From Paramecium sonneborni (Eukaryota; Ciliophora; Oligohymenophorea; Peniculida; Parameciidae): DNA of 64,000 nucleotides. A program made the translations under genes and the position numbers. The notes beneath the pieces were generated by a model. It was given only the letters and a program-made list of their open reading frames with translations. It was not told where the DNA came from and made no database searches. Below are positions 38,741-49,867 of the stretch, piece after piece. Position 1 is the first letter of the stretch. Each line of letters begins with the position of its first letter. The DNA is taken from positions 281,366 to 345,365 of the forward strand of contig CAJJDN010000102.1 of the NCBI GenBank assembly GCA_905182985.1. Direction: 5' to 3'.

Positions 38741-40506
38741 CCTATAACCTAAACAGCTACAGCATCTTCATAAAAATAATATCATACCGTTAATGGATAA
38801 ACTGATTAAATTTATTGTATTATACTTTTATTTCAATATCTTTATCAAATAACAATATTGCAATTTTATAAACTATTTAAACCTAATAAAATTTATAGAA
38901 AATTGTATCAAAGATCAAGATTTTTCATTATGATATTTTACTCCAATTTTTTAGAATATCTTGACTTCTCAGGTAGAGTTATAAAAATTACCAGATCCTA
39001 ATTACCAATAACACTTTACTAAACGATTAGAAATAATAAAATAAATTTTGTAATATTCATAAATAAGGTGGTCTTTGAAGAAATCATTAATAAAGTTACA
39101 TCTGCTTATGATGTTCCTGTTATCATATTTTTTAAGAAATCTCTATGTCCTGGTGCATCAATCACTCTATAATCAAATTTATTTGATTTAAAATTTTGTA
39201 AAGAAATATCAATTGTAATTCCTCCTTCTCTTTCATCTTTAAGATTATTAAAAACCCAGGCATATTTAAATGATCCTTTACCAATTTTATTAGCTTCTTC
39301 TTCAAATTACTTTTTAGTTCCTTAATCTATTCCACCTAACTTACAAATTAAATGCCCTATTGTAGTTGATTTACCAGAATCAACATGTCCTATAACAACT
39401 AAATTTATTTGTATTCTATTTTTTATTATTACATTTAATAATGATTTTAACTTAACTAATAAAATCATTTAAAAATCATAAGGTAATATTTAATGACTAT
39501 ATTAAAAAAAATTATCACTTCATTATATTTAAATCACATTTATTTTAATATAATCATCTTCTTTAATTTATTCATCTCTTACATATCAATAATAATTTTA
39601 AAGATTCAATAATATTAGATATACCCCTATAATGATTGTAATGTTTTAAATAAGAAATTTCTAAAATATAATAAGTATTTCTGAAAAAGGATTAAAACAA
39701 TTATAAGTTTACTATAATAATTAATTTATATATAGATTTGATTAAAAATTATTAATCTCAATTTCATAGATAAATAAATAAAAATACTTTGAAAAACTTA
39801 ATATACTTCTAATAAATAATTTATTTTATTCAGCATATAATATTTCTAAATCATAAAAATCTATCATTTCTTACATAATATTGGTATGATAGTAGCACAA
39901 AAGAGTGATGCAAATCAAGAAGACAACACATATAATAAATGCATTTTATTTTTCAATAGAATATTCTTCTCTATCCTTAAAATTTAGATAATTATAATTA
40001 CATTTTAACTTTTATTTTCTAATACATATAATCGTTCAGGAGATAGATATTTAACTTCTCTTAATGTAAAGACTTTTTAATATGCATTTTATTGATTAGC
40101 TAAGCAAAATAATTCTAATAGTTTAACTGCACCATTTAACTTAGTTCTAATATTCTTTGGATGTAAATCTTAATATAGAAAATTATTACTTTAAAGATTT
40201 TTCAAACCAGAAAGTATTGTTTATGTTAAATACCAAAGTTCTCCTTCATTATAACTAGATTAAATATATTATTATTTAATACATTCTATCATAAACTCTT
40301 CGATTTAAAATATCATCTTAAAGACTTTTATCTAAATATTCAAGTCCAATATGTAATAAATTAATATTACTATGTAAACCTTCTGTTGTTTATATTAAGT
40401 TAGTCCTTTTTCCATATCAGATTAATCATAAAATTTTATAAGTGCCATTTATCGTTTGATCTTATTGCTAAATAATTGAATTTCTCCCTCTAAACCTAAA
40501 TATTTT
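38741..40506. repeat. 1766-bp exact duplication, copy 2
   Basis: Second copy of 36974-38739. It continues without interruption into the 5' exon of the kinase-like gene, so copy 2 carries the natural right-hand context and copy 1 the natural left-hand context. Confidence 0.95.
38908..39468 (-). pseudogene. EF-1alpha N-terminal fragment (copy 2)
   Basis: Identical to 37141-37701 with the same G1 and G3 motifs and the same truncation. If the duplication is an assembly artefact, only one EF-1alpha fragment exists in the genome. Confidence 0.85.
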
Positions 40507-40650
40507 ATATTCAATATATGAATATCTTACCTGTGATTAAAATACAAAAAATGTCTAAATTGTGAATTACCAAATATTATTTTGGAGATGGTTAGATGCT
40601 ATTGATCCTTCAGGTTTTAATTCATAATAATGTGCAAATTGAAATATCAT
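39586..40650 (-). pseudogene. degenerate protein kinase-like gene
   Basis: ATG 40648-40650 (MIFQFAHYYELKPEGSIA), an intron of about 35 nt, then RQMALIKFYDQSDMEKGLTQ. The reading then jumps register to LHSNINLLHIGLEYLDKSLQ without any possible intron. A 28-nt intron leads to ELWYLTQTILSGLKNLQSNN, the catalytic-loop equivalent YQDLHPKNIRTKLNG, and SPERL in place of APE. A 26-nt intron leads to a tail ending at TGA 39586-39588. HRD is YQD and keeps the Asp; the DFG position reads ELFC, losing the metal-binding Asp. With the frameshift and the missing DFG it is probably dead or a pseudokinase. The family resembles divergent ciliate Ser/Thr kinases. Confidence 0.6.
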
Positions 40651-41619
40651 TAATTTATAATATTTGTTTATTTAAATTTAATTAAATATGCTAGTGATTA
40701 TGATAGTTACAATAATAAATGTTAATTTTCATTAGCTACAATATGCACTAAATGTTAAACAAGATGTTAAATATATGCTTACCTTCTAATGATTAAATCC
40801 GCAATCCAATATGTGGAGATTCAATTTTAGTATCTGGTGAACCATGTAATGCAGTGTTAGTATTGCCATATAGCGATTGCTAAAGTTGCAAATCAAATTG
40901 TAATATCATGTACATCTTGCAATTTAAATATTTTACTTATAATAGTCATACTTGGCTGCAATGCGCCTTTTAATTTATTATTTGAATCTCCCTAACTAAG
41001 AATATCTATTTTGTAATGTACAAAGTAATGATTATATTCTGAGTGATTATTGCTTGCAAATGTTTAAATGCCAAAGTTTAAACAATCAGTAAATAACAAT
41101 CAATTTAATTAGTAGTATTTGTTCTTTTAAATTCTGGTAAGGGATGTTTAACAATTTCCAAAAGAAGAATACTTGAACTTGATACTAAAAAATTTTTAAA
41201 CAGCTTGCATCTCTTGAGTAACTAATAATCGAATTTAATTTACCATCTAATTTTATTATAATAACAAAACAATTTTATTATTCAAAAATTTGATCTCTGT
41301 CTAAGCTAGTCTTTTAATTCATTTTGTCTTCAAGACCTCTTTCAATTCTTTTATAATTTTATTTATTACTTTTGGAGTTACGCTTAATTTATTGAACTTT
41401 TTAAATAATTATAAACTTTTTCATATATTGCTGCTTTATTAATTATTATTTTGGTTTAAATGAATTGCAATTCTAAAAAATAAAAATGATAAATCAAATA
41501 ATCGAGAAGAATATATGAAATTCTTTGCAATTTAAACTAGGATTAAAAATCAAAATTGCTATTCAATGAATCTGAATCTATGACAATTTAAGATATACTT
41601 TAGGAGTTTATGAATAATA
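40651..41619. other. mostly non-coding, short remnant
   Basis: One short minus-strand piece near 41320-41400 looks like a protein C-terminus (NKLSVTPKVINKIIKELKEV, ending LKTK then TGA). Nothing else is coherent. Confidence 0.4.
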
Positions 41620-42200
41620 ATACTTTAAAGGTGAAAAAATTTTTAATCGCTGATTAATTCCTAAATTGTCCTTATACATAAAATATTGTCCGTTTAAATA
41701 TAAGGAGGATTAGCAATATTATAGTAACTTTATATAACTACCTTAGCACCAAGTCTTAGCGATAATTTGATCTGTTATCGGATGTTAAAGAGAAGTTTAT
41801 AAATTGAACATTCAAATGGAAAATACAAAGTATTATAGTCTAATTTAAAGCTCCCTAAAATTAAAATAGTTCTCTGCAGAAAGGAATATTTATTGAGCTG
41901 ACATATAGTATGATTATCCCATTAAGCTTTTTATTATCTTGATGTAATAAATGTATAGAGTTGATAATTTCTTAAGAAGCTAAATAAGTGAGAAGTCTAA
42001 TAAATAGAAAGAATAATCATGACCATCCAATTTTACTTTTTTAAATCCTTTTTTAGCATCCCATAAATGGATATAGTTATGTAAACTACCAGATCATTTC
42101 ATCAATTAATACAAAATTAAACACCCTAATAATTGCATCACTAAAATCAATTAAAATAAATTGTAGCATCAGTTAAATTTCCATCATTTTAATTTTCAAA
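41620..42200 (-). pseudogene. decayed WD40-repeat gene
   Basis: The minus strand contains a recognisable blade (YIHLWDAKKGFKKVKLDGHD near 42070-42010) preceded by SDAIIRVF in another frame. It is followed by ISDQKFF-like and NIANPP fragments similar to the conserved C-terminal tail of ciliate WD40 proteins. The frames change repeatedly and contain TGA, so this is a relic of a WD40 gene of the repetitive LWDxKxGxxxxKLDGH type. Confidence 0.5.
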
Positions 42201-42250
42201 CATTTAAAACCAACATTTCAAAATAAAGCGCCTTTATAATTTTAAATATA

Positions 42251-42906
42251 ATGGATTAAATTAAAAAAAAATCAACGAAGTATTAAAGAGGAGTCTATTG
42301 GAAGTACAAATACTATAGCGAGGAGCTAAACGAAGAAACTTATGTGACAACAATGATGGAATAATATCAAACAGATGGTGTAAAAGCCTTTTGGGGTTAA
42401 TATTCTATAAATAACTAAAATAAAACATGTTTTTTACATTGTATTGTAAGTTTTGGCAAAAGAGTTTCACCCAAGATTGTAAAACTTAAGTTAAAACTTG
42501 GAGATGTAAAAGTAAAAGCAATTAGGAAGTCTTTGTTAAAAGATGAAATTAAAAATTGTTTAGATGTAAGAATAAGAGTTGCAGGAACTCAATACATAGG
42601 TTCAGATACATTAAGGAGAGATAAACAAAAAGAAAAAATTCAAAAAGAGAGGGAGAAAGAATAAAATAAGATATGTTAGATAATAAATTAATAAATATAA
42701 ACAGAGGTTTTATTACAGTTAATTTTTAGGAAATCTAAGAATCCAATTAATAATTTTACAAGTTATCATAACTCCTTGATTCTAATCTTAGAATAGAGTA
42801 GAGAGGTGTTAGAATAGAATAGCAATTGGATATAATTAGAAAATTTTTGGAGAATATATAGCAGGAGAAAATGGAACCCTATAAATCTTTGATCTTATTA
42901 GATTGA
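42251..42906 (+). CDS. small basic/coiled-coil protein, unidentified
   Basis: ATG 42251 opens 152 codons, followed by a 23-nt GT-AG intron (42707-42729) and 58 more codons to TGA 42904-42906, 210 aa. The N-terminal half is basic and globular-looking (VYWKYKYYSEELNEETYVTT; DGVKAFWGQYSINNQNKTCF; FLHCIVSFGKRVSPKIVKLK). The middle is strongly charged (RRDKQKEKIQKEREKEQNK), and after splicing the end is an amphipathic coiled coil (LSQLLDSNLRIEQRGVRIEQ; LDIIRKFLENIQQEK). Without splicing the frame would still be open to 42892, but the spliced reading is far better. No family is recognised; a structural or basal-body role is only a guess. It appears intact. Confidence 0.65.
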
Positions 42907-43835
42907 TTAATTATCATCCACTATATAAACCTATACATAATATATCTTAAAAAGTTTAAAGTAAATCTCAAAAACCAATGCTTGCCCGACATTAAGAGGA
43001 AAAATACTAGTTTGATTAGTGAAAATTTTTTTAGATGTAATTTTAGTAAAACAAAACATTTTAACAAGAATTATGAAAGTAAATTCATCCTCTATAAGAT
43101 CTCAGTCAATTCTAAGAATTTAAATAGAGTAATTATATTTTTAAAGGATTGGATAAAGTGAATCGATTATAGTAAAATAGTAATTCTCTTTAAAAAAATC
43201 ATCAATTAAGTTTATGTATATATTATTGTAAGGACATCATATAATAATCATTTTACTTTAGCTATTGTATTTTCAAAAATTTTGATGATTTTATTTTAAT
43301 TATATGAATACTTATTTGATTATTTTAAAATTATTATTCTTAATAAAATTTCATAAAATTACAAAAAAAGTATCCACATGAATAACCATTTTTTTGTTAA
43401 CCTGATTAATTGTGAATTTCAACGTTTTTAAAAGTTATCTTTAGAACTTCTGCCAAAGTTTATATTAAATTTTAATTGAGTATATAAAAATCATAAGAAT
43501 ATGATGTTGAATCAAAGATCTATACTTTTCCATTTCAAGAATTAAGTAATATAAAATACCAATGATTATTGTTTTTGTTGATTGTAATTCCAATTTTTTT
43601 ATATATCTTTGTTATGTCTAATAATTCTTATTCTAAAAAATTATTTGCTCTTTATTTATCAAATTTTATTCAAAATTTTGTAGTTAAGGTAATTGGTAAA
43701 AATAATATACGTTTAACTTATTTCTTTAAAATTCTTGATGTTAGAAATTTTCATTTTCACTTTTTATATTAAGCTTTTGAACGTAACTATCAATAATCTA
43801 CTTGCAAACATCCTCCCGTTTTTAATATATTCATA
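42907..43835. other. mostly non-coding, weak open frame
   Basis: A plus frame at about 42915-43163 (IHNISQKVQSKSQKPMLARH) is Gln/Lys-rich and could be a short extra exon of the upstream gene or chance. The remainder, including the hydrophobic 67-codon frame at 43569-43772, is not convincing. Confidence 0.35.
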
Positions 43836-44185
43836 TCATTATTTGATATTTATTAATTATACTTACACCAACTTCTTACACCTATGATTATGATTTTCCA
43901 TTTTCATATAAGTATCAATTTATTTTACTGTTTCCATATCTATTATAATATTTTTTGATTTAGTTTTTTAATTCAGATTTTGATTATTAAAATTATTCTT
44001 AGACTCAAAAAAATTAAATACTATGTCCACTTAATAAAAATTGTCTTTACTTCAAATTTATTAAAAAAACTTTTATTAAGTTTATACTTTGGATTGAAAT
44101 TTTCATCATATTCAGTTTAATAAATAAATCCTTCTATTTCATATAAATTTTCATCTTATTTTAATAAATCTTACTATATACAATT
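43836..44185 (-). pseudogene. unidentified gene fragment
   Basis: Two adjacent minus-strand registers both read as protein: LYEIEGFIYQTEYDENFNPK with FFNKFEVKTIFIKWT, then VFNFFESKNNFNNQNLNQKT with DMETVKQIDTYMKMENHNH, ending at TGA 43836-43838. They are joined by a frameshift rather than a usable intron. The family is not recognised. Confidence 0.4.
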
Positions 44186-45499
44186 CACTTTATACTAAGT
44201 ATATTAGAAGAATAGAACATTTTTATATTTATCTTGTATAATTTAGATGAGATTATATTTAAATTGATTACAATCCATAATCCAGCATTCAAAAATATTT
44301 CCTTATAGACTAAGATTATTAGATAATTTTTGCTATTTATTTTGATCATTTTCATATTATTAATTATTCTAAATTTATGATGTTTCAAAAAAGCTTTCTG
44401 AATTATTTCCTTTTTTTCGAAAATTAAAATGACCTTAAATGAGTAGAAATAGTACATAACAGACATCCCATTCTGAATTTAGAAATATTTTATATAAATT
44501 TATTACAATTAAATTTTATTTATCTATAAAGTTTAAATGAGCTTTACTTTGAAATATCGAGATTATGAATCAATTATCTACATACTTTTAAGAAGGATTT
44601 TAGTTGAAATTTATATGAACCAAAAATATTGAAATTTTGAATACAGAATAATAAATTAGGCTAAATTCATATAATCAATTTTTAAATATTCATTAGACTC
44701 TAATATTTACAAAATTGGGAATAATGATAAGTTGATAATTTTGGTATTCTTTAATTTATTTGGAATTATTAAATAATTTGATATAACTCATAGTTTGGCT
44801 TAATTTTAAGATTTGCAGATCAATATATTTTGTTCATCTCACAATTAAAACTTAAATAATTTGTTTACCATTTTCTTAAATTAATATAAAATTCAAAACT
44901 ACTTAATGTGAAAAATATTGACTTAAATATAATCTGAATATTTTTAATAGATTCAAAGATTATAAAAAAATTTTTTTAGTGTAATTAATATTTTCATACT
45001 TTTTATTTATTCACAGTCTAATTAATAAACCAAAAATCAAGGCTTTAAAATTAAGAATCTTTTGCATACAATCATTACTTAAAAAAAAATCATTCTTTAT
45101 TTATGATTCAAAGAATTCTTTAATTTTCATCTGCTCTTTGAATTTTAAAAGCTAATCCTAAATACATAACTAAACTGATTAAAATCTCTTATAATTTTTA
45201 ATTATTAATAAAATCGTCAATAGCAGATAAATTAACTTTAAATGACTCAAATAACTACGTTAATGCAATCAATTTTCATTCATAATCAATCTTTTCTTGA
45301 TTTTCAATAAAATCCATCTAGAAAATTATCTACACCCTTCAGCAGTTCTTAATGTATTAATTAATGAAAGGTAAAACAAATTACTTCTTGTGAAAGAAAT
45401 TGTTTAAATTTTATTATCAATCATTGATATGTAAAGTGGATAAAATAGTGAAGGAGCAAACGAAAAGCTTTGAATTTTTCCATTCACATTATACATCTT
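44186..45499. other. intergenic, no gene seen
   Basis: AT-rich. The minus frame at 44185-44466 translates to low-complexity Ile/Lys-rich sequence and is rejected as a gene. Confidence 0.5.
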
Positions 45500-45718
45500 T
45501 CAAATAGATAATCTAATTAAATATATAAATACTTAGAACTCATCTTTCTCAAACAGTTGCCACGGTTTATTAACCAGGCTGGATGGAATTTGATTTCTTC
45601 CTATTCTTGGCTCTTTTTCCGATCTGTCCTTATTATCACCTGTATTTGAGGACAATCTAGTCAAAGCTACTATAAGGACAACAATAGATAGAAAGATCAG
45701 ATTCGAGGGAAGTCTCAA
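45500..45718 (-). CDS. small membrane-anchored protein in a GC-richer patch
   Basis: ATG 45716-45718 opens 72 codons to TGA 45500-45502; under the standard code it would stop 12 codons earlier, at 45533. It begins with a hydrophobic anchor or signal (LIFLSIVVLIVALTRL) followed by a polar, charged domain (DRSEKEPRIGRNQIP; NKPWQLFEKDEF). Base composition is clearly richer in G+C than the surroundings, and codon use is more varied than in neighbouring genes. That fits either a conserved small gene or acquired DNA. No homologue is recognised and there is no visible 5' extension. Confidence 0.45.
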
Positions 45719-45799
45719 ATTAATATATATTTTTCTAATAAAGTATTTTTATATTATTGGATATAAAGAATTTGGAGGACCTTTTGTATGGGCTTAGGC

Positions 45800-46600
45800 T
45801 AAATTTTTATGAATCAATAATATAAAGACCTACACCATAGTATCACTATTGCATTTTATATTCTTAATGAACCATAATTCCCAACTGATGGAAGATTTAT
45901 CTATAAAAATGAAAATAATACACCAGTTTTAAAATCAACTGCAAACTTTTATTAATCTTATTCTGATTGATCTAAATACAATAAAATATATGAAAGAATT
46001 GTTCATGATACAAATTTCTTAATATCACTTGGGAATATTTTGGTTCAAATAATGAGCCGCTTTACATATTTAAACTTGTTTTAGAACTACAATTAATGGT
46101 TACTTAACATGAGATTCTACTTTAATAGAAAATTAAAAGGATTGAAATGTGAACGAAAACCTGGGTATTATGATTTTTTGAATATTTGTCAAGATATTCA
46201 TTTTAATTATAATTTTAGATTTTCCAACTGCTTCAGATGGAAACACTATTTAATTTAATGGATGCTTTGACTGTAAATTTTAATGTTAACTTTACTTAAA
46301 TGCACAAAATGTATTAAAGGAGAGTTTCTTGAATGTGCAACCGATGGATGGTATTTTCTCCTTGGATATGCAAAGAAAGATGTGGAGATTAAATTAAAAT
46401 TGGAATAATATCATGATGCTAATTCAGATGACATAAGAATCTAGGATGGCATTTGTTTATATACCTCTGAAACAATTAGGATGAATAATTCTTGTTTAAA
46501 TTTATGCATTAATAATTGTAAAATTTGTGAAGAAGAAAAGTAAATATCTTGTATTTCAAATTACTGATTATTTGACAATTAATGGGTTTTACAAAATTAT
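45800..46600 (+). pseudogene. decayed cysteine-rich surface protein fragment
   Basis: Coding blocks in several plus frames read HHSITIAFYILNEPQFPTDG, NITWEYFGSNNEPLYIFKLV, SDGNTIQFNGCFDCKFQCQ, and a cysteine-rich tail (LKCTKCIKGEFLECATDGWY; LNLCINNCKICEEEKQ). The Cys spacing resembles furin-like repeats. TGA codons and register changes break the message at several points, so it is probably a remnant of a secreted cysteine-rich gene. Confidence 0.45.
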
Positions 46601-46826
46601 ACCGAAAATACTTTTATAAAAAGCAATCAAATTAGTGAGGGAAAGGGCGAAATATAAATTTTTGATAATTACTATGTAGCTAATAAATAAGTATTCTTCA
46701 TTTTGATGAAAAGGAATCTTTATCTAATTTAAATTTATCTTTTGATATATAATTTGTTTAGTACGATATAGCTATTGAGTTTTTGATATTACTAGAAACA
46801 TAACCTATTTTATAAGTTTAACATAA

Positions 46827-47120
46827 TCATAAAGCAATTATTGTTAGATTGATTTTCTCTGTCATTTTTCTTATATAAAAAGTATAATTCAAATAATCAA
46901 TAAATTCTTGATTATAATTAAGTTGTTTATTAACTGGAGAAGGCTCCATATTTGTTGAAACTCTTAATTTTACGTAATATCTATCATTTTTTAGATTTAT
47001 CAACATTATCCAGAAAATCTCTATATTTATCACAAGGCGTAAGAATTATTATAGTTTCAATCGAGAAAATTTTCAATAACAACAGAGCAATATATAGAAT
47101 TTCTTGACATTCAGGAATAT
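46827..47120 (-). pseudogene. unidentified gene remnant
   Basis: The minus strand reads ETIIILTPCDKYRDFLDNVD in one frame and then DRYYVKLRVSTNMEPSPVNK, YNQEFIDYLNYTFYIRKMTE in the next, to TGA at 46827-46829. Both parts look coding but need a frame change. No family is recognised. Confidence 0.35.
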
Positions 47121-47640
47121 TTATAAATTATTACATTTAAAGAGAATTCATTTCAACCATATGGAAAATTTAGATTATATAATATATAATTAGTCAAAAC
47201 TTTAAAAAAAATTTAAATCTAATACAATTATAGATGCAGACTTTTGTCTGGTAAATATCATCTTAAATTTTTTAAGAATTAATGTTTTTATAATAGAAAA
47301 ATTTTTTCAATACTGTAATTTTGCTTTTATTGAGTAAGAAGCTCTACTTATTGTGTTAAAAATCTCTAAATTTAATACTTAAAACATTCTAATAATTTTT
47401 TGAAAACTAATAATCAAAATTAGCAACAATCATTTTAGAATAAATTAGTAGAATAAATAAAAAATAAAAATTCTGTACTGTTATTTCTCTTTTTCACTAA
47501 ATATTAATTCATGGGATATTTTGTTTAAAGCAATTTTATTTCTTCTACTTTTGAACTTTGTGGAACAATATAATTTCATATTTTATAATAGTAGCATATT
47601 CTGATATTATTTAGTAAAACATTTTAATTATTGGATTTTT

Positions 47641-48024
47641 TCATATGTTTATTTACTTTTTACTTTGAGGCTTTGTTTAATTAAACAATTTTTACCATTT
47701 TTTGTTAATTTAATAAAATTTATCTTTAAAAATTTGAAAAAGACCTTTTGATAATTTTTTTGAGACATATTTCGAATTAATATTTACAATATACGAATAA
47801 ATATGTCTTGATTAATTAAAATTTTATTAGAGTTTTAAGAAGTATAACTAAATATAACAGATTTATAACAATTATTGAACTTTAACTGGCAATAGATTAT
47901 TTAAATTCTTATATTATCTGTTCTAGCTAAGAGTTATCTCAAGATCATTTTGGTTATTCACCACTGAATTTTTAGATTTCAAATCCTTATTTTTAAATTT
48001 ATTCTAAATAATTTTAATCCTCAT
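47641..48024 (-). CDS. hypothetical Gln/Lys/Asn-rich protein
   Basis: ATG 48022-48024 to TGA 47641-47643, 127 aa in ciliate code, no intron (ENQNDLEITLSQ-like segment NNQNDLEITLSQNRQYKNLN; VKVQQLLQICYIQLYFLKLQ). Composition is low-complexity, so it may be chance, but the even spread of Gln codons is typical of real frames here. Nothing is recognised. Confidence 0.3.
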
Positions 48025-49222
48025 TTTCTCACTTTTTTCTCTATTGATGATTTGCTAAATTTTATATTTAGTTGCAAGTATTCCATTTTGTCCACAACTT
48101 TATATTTAAATATATTCTCAGTTGCAATAATTCTAATATTATCTTATTTTCTTTTATAAAATGAGGATTAATTCTATTTTAAAATTCATCTATATTTATC
48201 TATATTTATCGTAGAATAAGATAATTAAGAATTTATTATTTTTATCTAATTTATATATGAAGTATTTAATTAAATTAATTTAAAATTTTTTAGCTTTGTC
48301 TTAAAATTATCTTTATTTATTATGTGCTAAATCTACAAAGACATCAAAAATAAAAAAAACACTCATTATCCAAATTCCTTGGATTAGAGTATTGCTCAAC
48401 CATTATCACTTTAACATTAAGCTTTGAATAATTCCAAAATATTTATTATTATTGAATACCTAAATTACCTAATTATAAAAAAAATTCTTTCTTAAAAAAA
48501 GTAGAAATTGATTTTATCTACCGTAATATAAATTCAATCCTAATTAATATAATATCATTTATTTTAGTTGACCAAAAATTATGAATTTCTTAATAATATT
48601 TCTCTCTTCTATTCTATTCTATATCAATTAATTAATCTTGAATAATATAATTTATTAAAATAGCAGTTTGAAATAATAGCACACTATTTGAAAGTGGAAT
48701 TGAATAGCATATTAGATAATTAATTATTATGTCTATTTTTATTTATATCTCTAATAGAAATTTATAATCTTAAATGAAAAATTATTTAAAAGTATCCTGA
48801 AAAACAGCATACAAGTTCAAAATCATTAATCTTAAAATAATCAATCCTTAATTTAAGAATCGCCAAATTAATTTTTCTTCAATAAAACATAATAACAATA
48901 TAAATCCTTTCTAATAGAAAAAAATTATGCTATTAATTGACAATTAAAAATTAAGAAATCTTTACTTTTGATCTTGATGTTTTAATCTTTGAAGTGTTTC
49001 TGGAAATTTACATTAAATTAGATAAATGATTTGAATAAATATTGACTGTGATTATCCAAAAATTAAAAAAAGATTATCAATCATAGTTATGAAAATAAGA
49101 CAAAGTTGAATTTGCAAATTTACAATTTGACAGTTGTAAATTTTAATAAAATTACACCCTCTAAATCTGTATTGATTCTTATATGTGTTTATTTTCTTAT
49201 TTTTAATGTGGATTTTATATGA
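48025..49222. other. intergenic, no gene seen
   Basis: AT-rich, many TGA in all frames, no recognisable element. Confidence 0.5.
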
Positions 49223-49700
49223 TCACGATCTAATTTATTATAATTGAATTAAATTATAACATTTGAAATTGATTGGTACTTTTAAAGAGCTAAAAGAAAT
49301 AATTTGATAAATCAGTTCTTCTGGATGTAATGTACGAAATCCGATTTGTTCCTTTTTTTTTTGATTCAACCAGAATTCATAAGAAATGTTCTCAGAATAT
49401 TCTTCTTTTTAATTCTCTCTATACTTCTCTGTTGTCTCTTCTCTATCTCGTGGCACCTCCATTACTCCAACTTTGAGTTGATTATTTAAATAATTTTCTC
49501 CTTTCCCACAGAATTTGAAATAAATATGAATAACAGTTTCTTGATCTTATTCTAGAGGAGTAAATAATTAATTTATCTTTATTTGAAGTCTGATTGGTTA
49601 TTTGTATCTCTAGTATATTTTAAAAAGTCAGTTATACATCAGCAATCTAATTAGTATCGTTGAATTATACTAACTTTTATTGAATATAATTTGATTTCAT
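49223..49700 (-). CDS. 149-aa protein, unidentified, divergent partner of the giant gene
   Basis: ATG 49698-49700, a 21-codon exon (MKSNYIQQKLVQFNDTNQIA), a 28-nt intron (49610-49637), then 129 codons to TGA 49223-49225. The translation looks like a compact beta-rich domain (YKQPIRLQIKINQLFTPLEQ; DQETVIHIYFKFCGKGENYL; VGVMEVPRDREETTEKYREN; QIGFRTLHPEELIYQIISFS). No family is recognised. It is intact and lies head to head with the NACHT-WD40 gene, 167 bp away, so the two may share a promoter. That alone does not prove a functional link. Confidence 0.7.
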
Positions 49701-49867
49701 TTATAAGATTTATAGTATAATTTTATATGACTTCGATCATCAGTGTTTAGATGAGAATGTAATATAAATATTTTTAAATACTAACAAAGATAAATTGTTA
49801 ATTCTTGTTATAAAATTCTCTATTTATAACTGCATTTTTTTTTCATAATTAATCTTTATTAATAAAA
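49701..49867. promoter_or_regulatory. putative bidirectional promoter
   Basis: A 167-bp AT-rich interval separates two divergent start codons. Both genes are intact, so their promoters must lie here or overlap the coding ends. No specific motif can be named. Confidence 0.4.

Noticed and set aside
43569..43772. 67-codon plus frame with hydrophobic start
   Set aside because: It looks signal-like only because of the AT bias. There is no downstream domain and no splice context.
44185..44466. 93-codon minus frame
   Set aside because: Ile/Lys/Asn-rich low-complexity translation, with no continuation in ciliate code and no motif.
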